DNA of 64,000 bases, taken from the IMG/VR virus record IMGVR_UViG_3300014913_000009, positions 25,971 to 89,970 of that record. The stretch is one strand, 5' to 3'. The position numbers and the translations under genes are program-made. A model generated the notes under the pieces. It ran no database searches. It was not told the DNA's origin and worked only from the letters and a program-made list of their open reading frames with translations. Shown one piece after another: positions 50,116 through 59,899 of the stretch (position 1 is the stretch's first letter; every line of letters begins with the position of its first letter). This DNA comes from a virus.

Positions 50116-51773
50116 GTGAAAAAGAAAACAAACGGAATAATCATCCAAAATCATTAGCCAAAACACAGCATGTATCTGGACGCAGATTGCTCAATAAGCT
50201 TCCCATGCATGATGTGATACGACGTCGTCCCGACGGATCGGCATCGCAAATGTTCAACATGATTCTTGGAGAAGGATTGCAGCAACTTGACAATGAGATA
50301 GAAAGATATCAAAATGTCACTTCGCTTCATTCCTGTCCAACGGATGAATTAAGCGCATTGTATCTTGCGAATGTCCCTCCCGAATGGAATAGGGATCTCC
50401 CATATAAAAATCAATTAGCCAATTCAGATTTTGAGGCAATTTGCCCATCTGGCGAAATGCCATATGATTGGACATTCGAAGGTATTGCTGCATATTCCTC
50501 GGGGGAAGTTTCCACATCAGGCAATTACACGCAACATGGATCAAGGTGTCTTGAAGTAACGCTCGATCCAGGCGACGGAATAAGTATTTACCAAGAAATA
50601 GATAATTTCGAAGCGTCATATGTAGATCCATTATCCGCAACATTTTTTGCAAAATTAAAGACAGGAACAGTATTATCTCAAATCAGACTCGAGATGGAAA
50701 ATGCCGTCAGTGGAGATTGGAATGAATATACTCAATCAACAACGATACAGTCGGGATACGAATGGGAACGTATTACTGCAAATTTTAACGAGGCTCGCCC
50801 CGCATTCACAAAGACCAGATTCCACATAGATTTATGGAATAATGGCACATCCACAGCAATAGTGATGATAGATTCTGCGCAACTCGAGATAGGATCATTG
50901 CCGTCTTTATGGCGTCGAAAAAGAAATGACAATTATCCATTGTGGAATATTACAGATACTGCAGGCGAATTTGATATATATACCAATATAAATTCGAGGA
51001 AACAACCATTGTTTTTTTGCGATAATTTTTATGATTTCTATGATAGGGCAGTCCCAACGAGGGCAGAAATACATACATCGACATTATCGTATAGATTTAT
51101 ATCAGCACTTACCGAATATAATAGTCATCCTGATACTTTCGGCGATGAATGGAGATCTGAATTTAAAATAATCTCGCAAAACGCCCCTGTATACGAGAGG
51201 GTTACACTCGAATCTATTACAGGAAATGAATCAAACTATCCCGATGGCACACCCAGAATGATTACGACCATTTCAAAAGACGGCAATGGCGACACAATTT
51301 ATGAAACAAGAACTCAAATTGTCAAGGAAAACAAAGATATTCCGACAGAATATCTCGCATCTTATGATTTAATGATGCTTTCTGTCGATAATATTTGGGA
51401 AATATATCCTGCATCATTCCTCTATCTTACAATGATTAAAGACTTATTGGCAGTTTTAATCAAGGAAAATGAAGAATATTATATTCTTATTGTCAATCCT
51501 CAACACGAAATTCCTGAAAGAAGTCATTTATTTTTATTAAATAAATTGAAGGTATCGGGTTTATCTGATATACTACCATCAGGATTTACTCTCGATCTGG
51601 GTGTCGATGAGTATGACGAAAATAGCCTTGCATTACGTATTGTTGATACTGATGCAGATACTACTACCAACTACAAAATCAAATTGTGGTATGATTATTG
51701 GATGTTTTACGACAATCAAACAATAGCCATGCGAGAAAACTATGAAGACTATGGCGGAGTTACCATCAATTGA
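50112..51773 (+). CDS. Baseplate tail protein I-like with carbohydrate-binding jelly roll
   Basis: 553 aa, ATGA overlap with the J-like gene, the usual place of tail protein I. The first 95 residues are helical (RRLLNKLPMHDVIRRRPDGS; EGLQQLDNEIERYQNV). Residues 100-270 look like a CBM4/9-type jelly roll: NSDFEAICPSGEMPYDWTFE, HGSRCLEVTLDPGDGISIYQ, YEWERITANF, and VMIDSAQLEIGSLPS, the usual last strand. The rest is beta-rich and unassigned. A sugar-binding module in the wedge suggests it contacts the cell surface or a fibre. Confidence 0.6.
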   Translation: MSEKENKRNNHPKSLAKTQHVSGRRLLNKLPMHDVIRRRPDGSASQMFNMILGEGLQQLDNEIERYQNVTSLHSCPTDELSALYLANVPPEWNRDLPYKNQLANSDFEAICPSGEMPYDWTFEGIAAYSSGEVSTSGNYTQHGSRCLEVTLDPGDGISIYQEIDNFEASYVDPLSATFFAKLKTGTVLSQIRLEMENAVSGDWNEYTQSTTIQSGYEWERITANFNEARPAFTKTRFHIDLWNNGTSTAIVMIDSAQLEIGSLPSLWRRKRNDNYPLWNITDTAGEFDIYTNINSRKQPLFFCDNFYDFYDRAVPTRAEIHTSTLSYRFISALTEYNSHPDTFGDEWRSEFKIISQNAPVYERVTLESITGNESNYPDGTPRMITTISKDGNGDTIYETRTQIVKENKDIPTEYLASYDLMMLSVDNIWEIYPASFLYLTMIKDLLAVLIKENEEYYILIVNPQHEIPERSHLFLLNKLKVSGLSDILPSGFTLDLGVDEYDENSLALRIVDTDADTTTNYKIKLWYDYWMFYDNQTIAMRENYEDYGGVTIN

Positions 51774-54427
51774 GTAATCTTTTTTCTATAAATCAGCCAA
51801 AACTCGGCACGCAAGGACAATCATTCGTTCTGCAAGGACCGGTTGATTCGTCTGTCGATGTCATCCATGTTCAAAATGAATATGAATCGCTATACAATAA
51901 TGACGGTTCTCCCTTCGCTGAAATATTTATACCAAAATCACGATTCTTTTCCAACAGAGGACTTAGGTGGTACACCGAAATGCCGGTCGATACTGGTAAG
52001 AATACCTTCAACATAAGGGCCGGAATACAAGAATCGCTATCAGGAACAGAACACGTCGGGAACAACCATCATACTGATGTGAGTACGGTAGACAGGGCGA
52101 TTGGGGGATATACAGATCTTGTCGACGGAGGAGATTGGACAACCGATATTTCTGCACTTACTGGGTTCTCAAGCATTAACGACACTTGGGACTTACAGAA
52201 GAACTCAGAAGATACCATCACTTCATATTTTCTTTATACATTCACAATCCCCAATACAATAAAGCTTACTGCGGCAACACTTAACCTCACATTCAATGAT
52301 GCTATACAAGTATATCTTGATGGCTCTTCAATGTATATGTCACCGCAAATGCCCGCCGCCGGCTGGGTTTATGCGAATCAAGCAACCTCCGCCGTATCGT
52401 CAACAACTATAGCGACGAGCATCAGTACAACGCTTCTGTCTGCTGGCACCCACATATTGGCAGTCGCACATAAAAGGGCGTCAACTCAACGAAATGTCAA
52501 TCTGTCGCTCAAACTAAACCTTGACTTCAAGAGGGTCAAATGGACAAATCCACAGCAAATCTCAATCAATATATCAGAAACCCAAATTCTACCAAGTCAA
52601 AATTTCAACCATCTTGATGAATGGGGGATGATATATAAAGTTGAGAGATTTCCAGGAGAATATAATTCGCCATATAAATATCGGATGCAAAAATATGTAG
52701 CATCTAATTTTGATTCAACTACGAATGGGATCATAAAAGGATCATCGGCCCGACTTGGATTGCCAGAAATAGAAGGTGCAGTCAATGTATTGATTAGGGG
52801 TGATGAGAATTCGTCGAACGAAAGCACATCGGTAGCGGATGATCTTATTCTTTCTATCGCTAATGGAAAATTGTCATTAACAAGCTCTTTATTTAGCGCC
52901 ACATCAGAACCAACAGTCAATGAAGACTATATGATAATTGAACCTTCTGGTAAAATTGCCGATATCACATCATTTTTTGGCAAGAGTTTTGGCGAATTGG
53001 ATCCGAGGACATGGGAAATTGATGATGATGGTAATATAAGATTGTACAGAGAAATCGACCCCTTCGGATATCAATTGGATTATTATATTGCGCACGAATA
53101 TGATCTTTTTAACAAAACAATATTAGATGTTGTTACATGGCTAAACAATATCGCCGCTTCTGGAGTAAATGCCTCTGGTGACATTGCCCCATTTAATCCC
53201 TTTAACGCATCAGCATCAACAGATGCGAAGTTCCTTAGCTACTCCGGAGAAATAGTCAATGCAACATCAGGGGCGTTGACTGTATATTCTAGCGGAGAAT
53301 TAGATGAATTCAATGGAGAGGAAAAACTTTTCTTCAACATCACGGGAGATGAGCATTATTATCCAATAGATTCAATTGACGGTAGTGGAATAACGCTTGA
53401 AACAGAATATGTTGGAACAACAGCTTCTGGAGGCTCGTTTGAATTCAGCAAAACAATTGATGCAAAATTCATTCCTAGCATGCAAATTTCTCCAATAGGA
53501 CATTTTACTCTGCCAGTATATCAGATGATGTATAGGCCATTTATGTCGCAAGATTGGGATGCCTTCAATAGTATTGATGATCCGGAAACCGCCTCTGTAA
53601 TGTCTCACGTTTCAAAAGTCGAAAATTCAGTACGATCCTCATGGAATGAAGTTATCGCCGATGTTGATATTTGGGATGTAATCGACGAAGGCATGGCAGG
53701 AGGATCGGAAATACCCAATATTTATGATGGTCCGAAAACTATTTTCAGGGCATCGTCTTCGGGGCAATCCTACACACCTGAAGAAGCATTAGCATCAGGT
53801 TACGCCGACACCGATGGAAATGATATTCTTCAGATGTTTTTGTCCCCGAAAGATTTTCAATCTGGAGTAGACATGGAAAACGACAGCTTGTCCGTACATA
53901 GTATCGTCGAATCCAGTACCGCAACAACAACCACATCAGGCGAATTTAATTTTAGCGTGGAATGGCAACATTCCAGCATGTCTGGAAACTGGGGGCTTGG
54001 ATGCTATTTTGACAAAGCATTTTATAGATGTGAGTCAGAAGATTTTCCAATTAGTGGATCTGGACAGATAGGCGATCTTGGTCCAAGCGGTGAATTAGGA
54101 ATATATATTACTGAATCTGGTGGTATTACAACCTTCGGTCACACCAAGTTCAACGAAGATTACAACAATCATATAGTTGGTATTCCTTCAAATACAGAGA
54201 GTGAAGAAATGTTCGATATGGTTATGGATAGGTCTGACGAAGATTGGCAGCAAGGAGCGTTCAAAGACCTATTAATATCATATGGTTGGCAGGAAGGGCA
54301 AATTATAATTGGCGATTTCGCAGACAATACGGGGAATCTTCTCCTTTTGGTTAATGCAACAGATGGAAAAGATGTCATAAAGGACGGACCACTGGCAGTT
54401 CTGAGGATAAAAAATGTCGTACAATAA
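51770..54427 (+). CDS. Large baseplate/tail protein with beta-sandwich sugar-binding-like domain
   Basis: 885 aa, starting at TTG 51770 overlapping the previous stop, with GGAG 11 bases upstream. Residues 135-253 resemble a galactose-binding-like beta sandwich found in secreted bacterial proteins: LTFNDAIQVYLDGSSMYMS, MPAAGWVYANQATSAV, LLSAGTHILAVAHKR and VNLSLKLNLDF. The remainder is beta-rich, acidic and Ser/Gly-rich, with several Ala-Ser-Gly tripeptides. No enzyme motif. Probably a peripheral baseplate or side-fibre protein. Confidence 0.55.
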   Translation: MSNLFSINQPKLGTQGQSFVLQGPVDSSVDVIHVQNEYESLYNNDGSPFAEIFIPKSRFFSNRGLRWYTEMPVDTGKNTFNIRAGIQESLSGTEHVGNNHHTDVSTVDRAIGGYTDLVDGGDWTTDISALTGFSSINDTWDLQKNSEDTITSYFLYTFTIPNTIKLTAATLNLTFNDAIQVYLDGSSMYMSPQMPAAGWVYANQATSAVSSTTIATSISTTLLSAGTHILAVAHKRASTQRNVNLSLKLNLDFKRVKWTNPQQISINISETQILPSQNFNHLDEWGMIYKVERFPGEYNSPYKYRMQKYVASNFDSTTNGIIKGSSARLGLPEIEGAVNVLIRGDENSSNESTSVADDLILSIANGKLSLTSSLFSATSEPTVNEDYMIIEPSGKIADITSFFGKSFGELDPRTWEIDDDGNIRLYREIDPFGYQLDYYIAHEYDLFNKTILDVVTWLNNIAASGVNASGDIAPFNPFNASASTDAKFLSYSGEIVNATSGALTVYSSGELDEFNGEEKLFFNITGDEHYYPIDSIDGSGITLETEYVGTTASGGSFEFSKTIDAKFIPSMQISPIGHFTLPVYQMMYRPFMSQDWDAFNSIDDPETASVMSHVSKVENSVRSSWNEVIADVDIWDVIDEGMAGGSEIPNIYDGPKTIFRASSSGQSYTPEEALASGYADTDGNDILQMFLSPKDFQSGVDMENDSLSVHSIVESSTATTTTSGEFNFSVEWQHSSMSGNWGLGCYFDKAFYRCESEDFPISGSGQIGDLGPSGELGIYITESGGITTFGHTKFNEDYNNHIVGIPSNTESEEMFDMVMDRSDEDWQQGAFKDLLISYGWQEGQIIIGDFADNTGNLLLLVNATDGKDVIKDGPLAVLRIKNVVQ

Positions 54428-55034
54428 ATGGCATCCAAAACTTAAGCGCGGATTCTTCTATGTCGGAGATCAGCAGTTCTATCTGTTCTCTGATAAGATA
54501 ACTCGTACCTTATCCCAGGCGACATTCTACCAATGGGAATTGCCATCATTCCCGATAAGCATTATTACAGCATCTATTGGCGATGTAGTTATAAGCCCTG
54601 AAGATTTAATATCCGAAGATAATTATATCAGAATCAGATCTACGATTGCAACAAATGATGTTACTTTTGAATATACGACACAGTCTGTTTCGAGCAATAT
54701 CGTCATCCAGACAATAGTGCCCACTACGCTTGCCATAGCGAGCGCTGAGAGCGTTTATTACCTCGATACGATACCTGTATCGGGCTACCCCATAATATTC
54801 ACTGATGGCAATTCTACGCCTTCCCATTACGAATTTGATGTCAATCATGATACGGGAGAATTGACATTCCACAATAGAATACCAAGCACAGGCATGTTTG
54901 AATATGAGGGGTCGGCCGATGATTATGTGACAATTAAAAATATAGATCTAAATCCCATTAATATCGGAAGAGGAACTGGCATACTCGGAATCGGAGTTGA
55001 CACAACTCCAAATATTAGCGAGGATCTTTATTAA
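54414..55034 (+). CDS. Beta-rich tail protein, unknown
   Basis: 206 aa, overlapping the previous gene by 14 bases, with AGGAT before the ATG. Beta-strand-rich and acidic, with almost no Lys after residue 50. Sequence such as FYVGDQQFYLFSDKITRTL and TGELTFHNRIPSTGMFEYEG suggests a beta sandwich. The end (NPINIGRGTGILGIGVD) is Gly-rich. Likely a small baseplate or fibre-attachment protein; no family recognised. Confidence 0.45.
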   Translation: MSYNKWHPKLKRGFFYVGDQQFYLFSDKITRTLSQATFYQWELPSFPISIITASIGDVVISPEDLISEDNYIRIRSTIATNDVTFEYTTQSVSSNIVIQTIVPTTLAIASAESVYYLDTIPVSGYPIIFTDGNSTPSHYEFDVNHDTGELTFHNRIPSTGMFEYEGSADDYVTIKNIDLNPINIGRGTGILGIGVDTTPNISEDLY

Positions 55035-55594
55035 TGACTTACAATCTCGAATTAGAAATAGACAATGTAGAATTTGGAATCGGTATGTATGGTCGTCCGA
55101 GAGCATATCTAACAGACACTGCCAACGAAGATTTCAAAGAAGAGATAGAGGCGACTATTACGACATCAGGAAGTATTGGATTCATATTAGATTCAACGAT
55201 AGGATTTCCTTTGTTCGTCGCTACTGCCAATGGCGTCGGAGCAATACTATCTGAAGCAAATGTAGGTGGATCAACATTAAGTGATAGCGTTTCTGTATCG
55301 GTTTCTGCAAATTACGATTGGGGAATAAGTGACAATGGAGACATTCCTACTCCATCAGGGCAGATGGAGAATGTACCATTTGCAAGATACTCGGGGCAAA
55401 ATAAGGGTGTCAATCGTCCATTCGACTCAAAAGAAGATACAATCGTAACAACAAGCATGCAAACAATGAGCATTCCATCTGCTGGCAAACTTGATATGCT
55501 AAATCCGATGATTGTCGCATCCCAGTCATTTGATGTTACTGCTGTCGAAGATGGTAGTCCAACAGGATGGGGATTCACCCCATTCGGAACATAG
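55034..55594 (+). CDS. Beta-rich tail protein, unknown
   Basis: 186 aa, starting in a TAATG overlap. Rich in Ser, Thr, Gly and Val (STLSDSVSVSVSANYDWGIS), and it ends GWGFTPFGT. The next protein also has a GWGQG segment near its start. Probably a fibre or baseplate component; unassigned. Confidence 0.42.
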   Translation: MTYNLELEIDNVEFGIGMYGRPRAYLTDTANEDFKEEIEATITTSGSIGFILDSTIGFPLFVATANGVGAILSEANVGGSTLSDSVSVSVSANYDWGISDNGDIPTPSGQMENVPFARYSGQNKGVNRPFDSKEDTIVTTSMQTMSIPSAGKLDMLNPMIVASQSFDVTAVEDGSPTGWGFTPFGT

Positions 55595-55604
55595 GAGAAT
55601 AATT

Positions 55605-56237
55605 ATGGCTAATACTGGTGGCAATTTACAACTCGAAATATTCCAAGAAGGCACCAAAGGATGGGGTCAGGGAGTAAATCGCAATATGAGCAAGATTGAT
55701 TCAAAGATGATATTGCTCCATACTCAGGCAAAAGATAAGGCGACAGATATTGAAAAAGTTGTCGCAAGCTATTCTGCCGACATACTATCTCTTGTCGAAG
55801 AGGCATCCGCAGACTATGTAACAAAAGCGGAAACACTCAAAGCATCAATAGTTGCTGAATTAAAAGATTATATAGATGAACTAATAGGAGATCACCTCAC
55901 AAGAGCGCTGGACAATCAGGCTGCAGTCCAAGCGTCAATAACGACATTGCAAACACAACTTAATGCACTCGAAGATATTATTACGGGCGAATTCAATAGT
56001 ATCGAATCAACAATCAACGAAAGATTTTCCGGACTATCATCTGACTTATCTGCAAAATATTCTTCTGTAATAGTGATGCGAGATCAGCTACTCACAACTA
56101 TTGCCGGTATAGCCGAGAAACTCGACACCCATTTAGCCGACAGAACCAATCCGCACAGAGTAACATTTGAAGATGCTGGTGGCTCGGCTGCATTAAGATA
56201 TATATCCGATACTGACAAAGATAAGAGATATTTATAA
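55605..56237 (+). CDS. Coiled-coil tail fibre or fibre connector
   Basis: 210 aa from ATG 55605, chosen because TAGGAGA precedes it; the frame is open further upstream but without a good site. N-terminal attachment-like part (QLEIFQEGTKGWGQGVNRNM), a long coiled coil (residues 60-175, e.g. AAVQASITTLQTQLNALED) and then HLADRTNPHRVTFEDAGG, the H-x-x-x-x-NPH-x-V/T motif of many phage tail fibres. Probably trimeric. Confidence 0.65.
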   Translation: MANTGGNLQLEIFQEGTKGWGQGVNRNMSKIDSKMILLHTQAKDKATDIEKVVASYSADILSLVEEASADYVTKAETLKASIVAELKDYIDELIGDHLTRALDNQAAVQASITTLQTQLNALEDIITGEFNSIESTINERFSGLSSDLSAKYSSVIVMRDQLLTTIAGIAEKLDTHLADRTNPHRVTFEDAGGSAALRYISDTDKDKRYL

Positions 56238-56428
56238 TGGACGAAATAGCATCTCTTGAAGCAAAATGTAAATTCTATAAACTTTTGTTCGAAGAATCAA
56301 TTGTCGAAAGTTGTCCTCCCGATGATGAGCGAGTAAATAATTCCGAATATGTGGAAAAGTCCGAAGAAGGAATCAAAGAATCTGTTGAAAAAGAAATTAA
56401 AAGAATAGAAACAGAACGGCAAAAATAA
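56237..56428 (+). CDS. Short coiled-coil protein
   Basis: 63 aa, almost entirely helical and charged (ASLEAKCKFYKLLFEESIVE, then KESVEKEIKRIETERQ). It overlaps the previous stop by one base and is followed two bases later by the next gene. The tight packing suggests it is real. Perhaps a small chaperone or attachment factor for the adjacent fibre proteins. Confidence 0.5.
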   Translation: MDEIASLEAKCKFYKLLFEESIVESCPPDDERVNNSEYVEKSEEGIKESVEKEIKRIETERQK

Positions 56429-56430
56429 TT

Positions 56431-58722
56431 ATGTCCTATCATATCTATAAAGATTTATTCAATGCTACAGCAAGCGGTAGTGCCACAGCTAGTGGGCTTA
56501 TGAAGAATTGGGTAAACCCCTTTACATCGGCAAGCGGAGCAATCGTAGGATTATCTGTATTTGATGATGGAGACGCCGAATCTGCATGGCATGAAGATTT
56601 CTTAAAAAATTTATATCTCATTGATTACTACACAACTTACATTATTGACACTTCAGGAGAAACCAATAGGGCATTATCCGGATCTCCAATCATGGTTGGT
56701 GATTCCGCCCTGTCTAGACTCGATTATTTATGGGATATCGTGAAACAAGAAGAATCTACACTCGGGATAACAAGCGGCGACATTGAAACCGCCATTGAAG
56801 AATGGGGAAATCAACTTGACGGATCGGGCACAATAGATGGAAACTCTTTTAATTCATATACAACGATTGGGATTCCTTCGGGAGAATTACCAAAACTAAA
56901 AAGTTATGCATGGTCTCCAATGACCTATTGGGATAATTATGATGGCGATCCTGTATTCGTAAATGGATATGCTACTGGAGGCAGTATAAATGCCACTACG
57001 GGGCAATCCGGCGTATCTATTGACTTAAGTCGAGACGATACTATTGACGACTTATCAGCCCCGACAACTGCTTCTGGATATTTAACAACAGTTACCGGCG
57101 CCAATGCCTATTTGTCCGCCGCAGATGTATTTAGTACATATTACACAGAAGCATACAATGCAAGTACAAATCTTATTATTGCTCCGGTCTGGTCGGATGA
57201 TGATTACGATGGAAGTCTTGCCGACGCTTCAGGAACAATTGTCAATCCGACAAATCCGTTATGGGCTACTGACAATGAGTTGAAAACGATGACTGTAGAA
57301 ACTACACATCTTGCCAGCGGAGATTTAAATATCATCTCACGGGATGTCGCCCAAAAGACAATGGTATATTTATCCCGTAGTCTTAATTACCTACATAGAC
57401 TCACATATGGAAGTATTGGCGGATTTGAAACTGACATTCCTACGGCATCAGGAAGTCTGGCATTCGATTTTACAATACAAAATGGATCAAACATAACTCC
57501 TTCTGGGGGTGCCGCTTGGCCGGTTCAAGATAATCCCTTTGCTTCCGGCGAATTAAGTCCGGTTGACAATAGTTTGATGTATAATCCAGACACACCAGAT
57601 TTTCATTGGCGAAAACGCATCAATGAAATGGACACCAATCTGGGAAGACCGTCTGATTATGGATCTATGCCATGGCTCTTGTCGAAACTAAGATACATGA
57701 GGTACAGAATGTATCAACTAGTCGGAGACAATAGTCGGCAAAAAGGCGGACGATTATGGCGATCCATTATGCCCGAATATGGAACTTATGCAACAAAATC
57801 AGATCTACCCGAAAAGAATGGCGAGTTTTTCTCAACCACCGTTACAAGAGATGAGTCCGATGGCGTATTTTATGTCAAAGACGAAAACACATGGTATTAT
57901 TGGAATAAAAATACTTCTGATTGGGAAATCGCATGGAGCAATGGGACCCAATCCGGCGAATTTCCCAATGTGCCCAATCCCTATGGTATTGTCACAGGGC
58001 AGGGTGTGACGGGCTTGTCTTCTTTTAACGAAATATTTGATGTCGCGACTTACCGTAATTATTATGCTGGACCGCCTGCAAGCGGCGATTGGCATGTTGC
58101 CCCAGGTGTAGATATTTATAGCCAAATAGTCAAAGAGGTACATAATAAAGATGTTGGGAACAAAATTGTAGATCAAGGTGTTGTGGATGATTATGGAATA
58201 AATCTCGAATCATTTGTCGGCGGAAACAATCAGGGTTATATGGATACAAATCCATCTACTCAATTTATTTCACAATTCCAATCTCTACACGATAAGATAG
58301 GCTCGGCAGAAGTCGCAGAACTTATGTCCGGGAAGACCATGTCCGATATTCAGAAAAATGATTTTCTTGAAGATGTATTTTTTACCGCTTCCGGAGAATT
58401 TGATAGCGGTGAATTTATAAGACAACTTATTCCGATCATATCTTGGCATATCCAATCTGTAGGAGAATTGGAAACAGGCAATCTCGATATTGGTAATTAC
58501 CCCGGCAAAACATTATCATATGCACTAACCAATGGTTTTTACAATCTAATGGAATATATGGAATTTGTATCTGGTGATGGAAGTTTGTCTGGAAACGAAC
58601 ATCCAACACCATCCGGGATAAGTGCGCGATACATTGGACCACATAGAATTACATACATTGACGATAATGATCCGGGCTTTTATGGCGGGGTCAAACTAAC
58701 ATACTTTGATGAGGATGCATAA
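56431..58722 (+). CDS. Large peripheral tail protein with ASG-rich loops
   Basis: 763 aa, acidic, rich in Ser, Gly, Thr, Asp and Tyr. It contains about nine Ala-Ser-Gly tripeptides spread along the chain, also common in the neighbouring genes. Around residues 450-500 a module TYATKSDLPEKNGEFFSTTV followed by DGVFYVKDENTWYYW is the kind of short aromatic domain often found in phage fibres. No enzyme motif. Probably a fibre or baseplate-associated adhesin. Confidence 0.5.
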   Translation: MSYHIYKDLFNATASGSATASGLMKNWVNPFTSASGAIVGLSVFDDGDAESAWHEDFLKNLYLIDYYTTYIIDTSGETNRALSGSPIMVGDSALSRLDYLWDIVKQEESTLGITSGDIETAIEEWGNQLDGSGTIDGNSFNSYTTIGIPSGELPKLKSYAWSPMTYWDNYDGDPVFVNGYATGGSINATTGQSGVSIDLSRDDTIDDLSAPTTASGYLTTVTGANAYLSAADVFSTYYTEAYNASTNLIIAPVWSDDDYDGSLADASGTIVNPTNPLWATDNELKTMTVETTHLASGDLNIISRDVAQKTMVYLSRSLNYLHRLTYGSIGGFETDIPTASGSLAFDFTIQNGSNITPSGGAAWPVQDNPFASGELSPVDNSLMYNPDTPDFHWRKRINEMDTNLGRPSDYGSMPWLLSKLRYMRYRMYQLVGDNSRQKGGRLWRSIMPEYGTYATKSDLPEKNGEFFSTTVTRDESDGVFYVKDENTWYYWNKNTSDWEIAWSNGTQSGEFPNVPNPYGIVTGQGVTGLSSFNEIFDVATYRNYYAGPPASGDWHVAPGVDIYSQIVKEVHNKDVGNKIVDQGVVDDYGINLESFVGGNNQGYMDTNPSTQFISQFQSLHDKIGSAEVAELMSGKTMSDIQKNDFLEDVFFTASGEFDSGEFIRQLIPIISWHIQSVGELETGNLDIGNYPGKTLSYALTNGFYNLMEYMEFVSGDGSLSGNEHPTPSGISARYIGPHRITYIDDNDPGFYGGVKLTYFDEDA

Positions 58723-58724
58723 AA

Positions 58725-59006
58725 ATGACTGATAGACTATTAAATAGTCCCGAAGAATTTCGAGACGGCGTTATTGTAACAAGAGCCATTAAAGACTTTA
58801 ATGTTACTGAAAGTAAATTATCCGCCGATTCGGTAACGAGAAATAAAATACCAAAAGGATTTCTTGTTAATTGGATAACCCCTCCAGCAACACCAATGAC
58901 TGCCAGCACCACAGGTTCGGCAGGGGACGCGTGTTATACATCGCCATATTTATATGTATGTGTAGCAACCAATACATGGATTCGACTTGCGGAGACTTCA
59001 TGGTAA
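58725..59006 (+). CDS. Small tail fibre protein
   Basis: 93 aa. The second half, GSAGDACYTSPYLYVCVATN followed by TWIRLAETSW, is the common phage fibre ending (G-x-x-GD-x-x-Y...YLYVCVA-x-x-TW-x-R...W). The first half (LLNSPEEFRDGVIVTRAIKD) probably attaches to another fibre subunit. It lies two bases after the previous gene. Confidence 0.6.
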   Translation: MTDRLLNSPEEFRDGVIVTRAIKDFNVTESKLSADSVTRNKIPKGFLVNWITPPATPMTASTTGSAGDACYTSPYLYVCVATNTWIRLAETSW

Positions 59007-59896
59007 TGATTTCACCACAAGAACCATCTAGTATACCAATTATGTCCACTGCTCGCCTCCTTGATACTAACGGAGAACCATTATGTGGACGTCCAATCGG
59101 GGTGACCATAAGTAGGACAGATACAACTCCGGTGGATTCAGACGTGTCGGAACTACATATTTATGATCCATTCACCGGAATTTCCGCAGGAACTACACAT
59201 ACTCTTGATAAATTAATATGCCTTACAAGCAATCAAGGTTATATATGGGTGCAAATAGAACAGTCAAGTATGTCTATTTCCCAGATTTTGGCAGGAACTA
59301 TAACCGGGCCATCTGATTCTGACTACGATCTATTCGCCGATCCAAACCCCAAAGTCGGAATTATGAATCATGTCACAAATGAATGGATAGACATAGATGA
59401 GGAAGAAGTAAGCAATATAAAGAAGGCAGAACCATCAACCATTGGGAATTTCTATAGATTTGAATTAGATAAAGCGGCAATTCCTGGTAAAATTGAAGTT
59501 CAAACATTATCGGGACAACCATTAGAAGAATTTAATGTTGGCGGAGCAAGACTTGGAGTAACATTTACCCATTCAAATCTTCCTCATGGATTTTTTATTT
59601 ATGATTCACAGTCACAATCAATATTATTATCGGATAGTAGTATTCAAGAAATTTTAATCACATATAAAGTACCGTTATTTACTGCCAATCTCAATAATGA
59701 TATGCGATTAAGACAACTTATTCCAAGCGCCTATACTATAAGTGAATTAAATGGATATACTAACATAGGATTATATCCAGATATAAAAATGTATTTACAT
59801 CTAAATTACCTTGACGAAATAAGACAAACAGGTATAATTATATTCCAGAACCCTCTTTCCAAGATCGAGGGCATAAAAGAATTTGCAGAAGGCTAA
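59000..59896 (+). CDS. Tail protein, unknown
   Basis: 298 aa from ATG 59000 (GGAG at 5 bases upstream) or 296 aa from ATG 59006, which forms a TAATG overlap with the previous stop. An upstream in-frame ATG at 58871 would add a Cys/His-rich peptide antisense in character to the preceding fibre gene's frame and is rejected. The protein is beta-rich, with a possible Ig-like N terminus (STARLLDTNGEPLCGRPIGV), acidic loops and a C-terminal part with MYLHLNYLDEIRQTGIIIF. Not recognised. Confidence 0.5.
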   Translation: MVMISPQEPSSIPIMSTARLLDTNGEPLCGRPIGVTISRTDTTPVDSDVSELHIYDPFTGISAGTTHTLDKLICLTSNQGYIWVQIEQSSMSISQILAGTITGPSDSDYDLFADPNPKVGIMNHVTNEWIDIDEEEVSNIKKAEPSTIGNFYRFELDKAAIPGKIEVQTLSGQPLEEFNVGGARLGVTFTHSNLPHGFFIYDSQSQSILLSDSSIQEILITYKVPLFTANLNNDMRLRQLIPSAYTISELNGYTNIGLYPDIKMYLHLNYLDEIRQTGIIIFQNPLSKIEGIKEFAEG

Positions 59897-59899
59897 TAT

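Noticed and set aside
55512-55604. Earlier start for the coiled-coil fibre gene
   Set aside because: ATG 55605 has TAGGAGA at good distance and gives the expected fibre N terminus; the upstream part only shadows the end of the previous gene.
58871-58999. N-terminal extension of the gene at 59000 from ATG 58871
   Set aside because: It would overlap most of the small fibre gene that has a clear conserved ending; the extra peptide is Cys/His-rich without pattern, and a GGAG site supports a start at 59000.
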